Assembly: GCA_021160785.1 (NCBI GenBank)
Contig: JAGHBX010000214.1
Coordinates: forward strand, 1 to 7,627
Length of the DNA stretch: 7,627 bases
Direction of reading: 5' to 3'
Source: Planctomycetota bacterium
Lineage (GTDB): Bacteria; Planctomycetota; Phycisphaerae; Sedimentisphaerales; Anaerohalosphaeraceae
A program made the position numbers and the translations under genes. The number at the start of each line of letters is the position of its first letter. Position 1 is the stretch's first letter. Positions 6,730-7,627 of the stretch are shown here, one piece after another. The notes under the pieces were generated by a model that saw only the letters and a program-made list of their open reading frames with translations, was not told the origin of the DNA and did not search any database.

Positions 6730-7524
6730 ATGGCTTATTACTGTGGAATCGACATAGGCGCATCGGCGGCAAAGCTCGTCATCATCGACGAGGCCGCCAA
6801 CATGCAGGCTAAGGCGAAGGCCCCCTCCGGCGTCGACTACACACAAACCGCAGAGACGCTTCTAAACGACGCTTTAGCCGGCGCATCTCTGGAAAGAGAC
6901 CAAATCGCCAACACGGTCTCCACGGGCTACGGACGCGACAACGTCCCGTGGGCAAACGGCAAAATGACCGAAATCGCCTGCCACGGCAAGGGCGCCTTCT
7001 TTCACTCTAAAAAACGCATCACCGTCATCGATATCGGCGCCCAGGACAGCAAGGTCATCCACCTCGACGACCGCGGCAGGCGCGAAGGCTTCAAGATGAA
7101 CCGCAAGTGCGCCGCCGGAACCGGCGCCTTCATCGAGGAAATCGCACACCGCCTCGCTCTCGATGTCTCCCAACTGAATGACCTGGCGGAAAAGTCCACC
7201 AAAGACGTGCCCTTGGGCAGTTTCTGCACCGTCTTTGCCGCGACCGAAGTACTCGAAAAGATCCGCAAAGGCGTCGCTGTCGAAGACATCGTCAAAGGCG
7301 CATTCAGTTCCGTCGTAAAACGAATCCTCGAAATGGACCGAATAACCGGCTCGCTCGTGACAACCGGCGGCGTCGTGGCTCATAACCCGCACCTTGCCAA
7401 AATGTTGGGCGTCGCCTTCGCAACCGAGGCCGCAACGCCCCCGGACGCCCAGTACACAGGCGCCTTCGGTGCGGCTCTGTTTGCAATGGAAAAATCAAAG
7501 GCTCCGTCAACGCAAAAGGACTAA
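6730..7524 (+). CDS. ATP-dependent CoA-dehydratase/reductase activase (HgdC/BcrD-like, ASKHA fold)
   Basis: This 264-residue protein is full length for the archerase/activase family (about 260). Members are homodimers or paralogous heterodimers that hold one [4Fe-4S] cluster at the subunit interface and couple ATP hydrolysis to one-electron injection into the catalytic subunit. ASKHA nucleotide motifs are visible: phosphate 1 GIDIGASAAKLVI (6-18), phosphate 2 VIDIGAQDSKVI (99-110) and adenosine motif TTGGVVAHNP (211-220). The cluster ligands are Cys127 in KCAAGTGAFIE and Cys166 in FCTVFAATEV, which as I recall are the same residue numbers as in Acidaminococcus HgdC. The ATG at 6730 is the first possible start, because a TAA lies in frame at 6721-6723, and it gives the canonical N-terminus. 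There is no clear Shine-Dalgarno; a 14-bp tandem repeat sits in its place. Only one activase is present, so it is HgdC-like (homodimeric) rather than a BcrA/BcrD pair, unless a second gene lies downstream. The reductant, probably a ferredoxin, is not encoded here. Confidence 0.94.
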   Translation: MAYYCGIDIGASAAKLVIIDEAANMQAKAKAPSGVDYTQTAETLLNDALAGASLERDQIANTVSTGYGRDNVPWANGKMTEIACHGKGAFFHSKKRITVIDIGAQDSKVIHLDDRGRREGFKMNRKCAAGTGAFIEEIAHRLALDVSQLNDLAEKSTKDVPLGSFCTVFAATEVLEKIRKGVAVEDIVKGAFSSVVKRILEMDRITGSLVTTGGVVAHNPHLAKMLGVAFATEAATPPDAQYTGAFGAALFAMEKSKAPSTQKD

Positions 7525-7537
7525 ATGCTAAGAACTT

Positions 7538-7623
7538 CTAACAAAATGAATCGTGGCACGGGCATCCTGCCCGTGTATCATGGGCAAGATGCCCATGCCA
7601 CATTAAGACACTCATTTTGTTGG
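7538..7623. repeat. 86-bp nested palindromic element with terminal inverted repeats and two inner hairpins
   Basis: The outer arms AACAAAATGA (7540-7549) and TCATTTTGTT (7612-7621) are perfect complements, extending to 7538/7623 with one G-T pair. Inside, GTGGCA (7553-7558) pairs with TGCCAC (7596-7601). Within that are two 8-base hairpins: CACGGGCA/TGCCCGTG (7557-7564, 7568-7575) and CATGGGCA/TGCCCATG (7579-7586, 7590-7597). It begins 14 bases after the activase stop. It could act as a transcript end or 3' mRNA stabiliser, or be a small non-autonomous mobile element. No gene is seen in 7525-7627. Confidence 0.65.
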
Positions 7624-7627
7624 GTAC

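Overview
The window is about 7.6 kb of GC-rich bacterial DNA holding five protein genes. One is a large, incomplete sensor gene on the minus strand (1-1994). Diverging from it is a plus-strand cluster of four genes (2211-7524) for CoA-thioester chemistry. No rRNA, tRNA, CRISPR array or transposase gene is visible. The strictly anaerobic, oxygen-sensitive enzyme family at the end of the cluster points to an anaerobe. The short interspersed hairpin repeats between the genes (GTAGGGTGGGCT..AGCCCACC and GTGGCACGGGCATC..TGCCCGTG types) remind me of uncultured sediment Planctomycetes such as Phycisphaerae. That placement is recollection and inference, not proof.

Layout: 1-1994 (minus) is the N-terminal 664 residues of a membrane-anchored GAF/PAS/PAS/PAS/GAF sensor whose output domain lies outside the window. 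Positions 1995-2210 form the divergent regulatory region, with a candidate promoter in each direction and an 8-bp inverted repeat over the sensor's predicted start site. A medium-chain dehydrogenase gene (2211-3175) is broken by a one-base deletion near 2475. Then come a 688-residue enoyl-CoA hydratase/3-hydroxyacyl-CoA dehydrogenase fusion (3343-5409), a catalytic subunit of the benzoyl-CoA reductase/2-hydroxyacyl-CoA dehydratase family (5456-6685), and its ATP-dependent iron-sulfur activase (6730-7524). The right end (7538-7623) is a nested palindromic element.

How the genes may work together (inference): the activase hydrolyses ATP to push a low-potential electron into the BcrB/HgdB-like subunit. 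That subunit would either dehydrate a 2-hydroxyacyl-CoA to a 2-enoyl-CoA or reduce an aromatic or conjugated acyl-CoA. The fusion enzyme can hydrate the resulting enoyl- or dienoyl-CoA and oxidise the 3-hydroxyacyl-CoA. The dehydrogenase could oxidise a hydroxy intermediate or handle an alcohol/aldehyde step. The notable point is that only one catalytic subunit is present where the well-known enzymes use two paralogous ones. The partner is therefore beyond the window or elsewhere in the genome, or the enzyme is a homodimer, as in the double-cubane-cluster proteins.

Every junction between the plus-strand genes, and the 3' end of the cluster, carries a short repeat. One repeat appears to supply a stop codon, and another occupies the place where a ribosome binding site would be expected.
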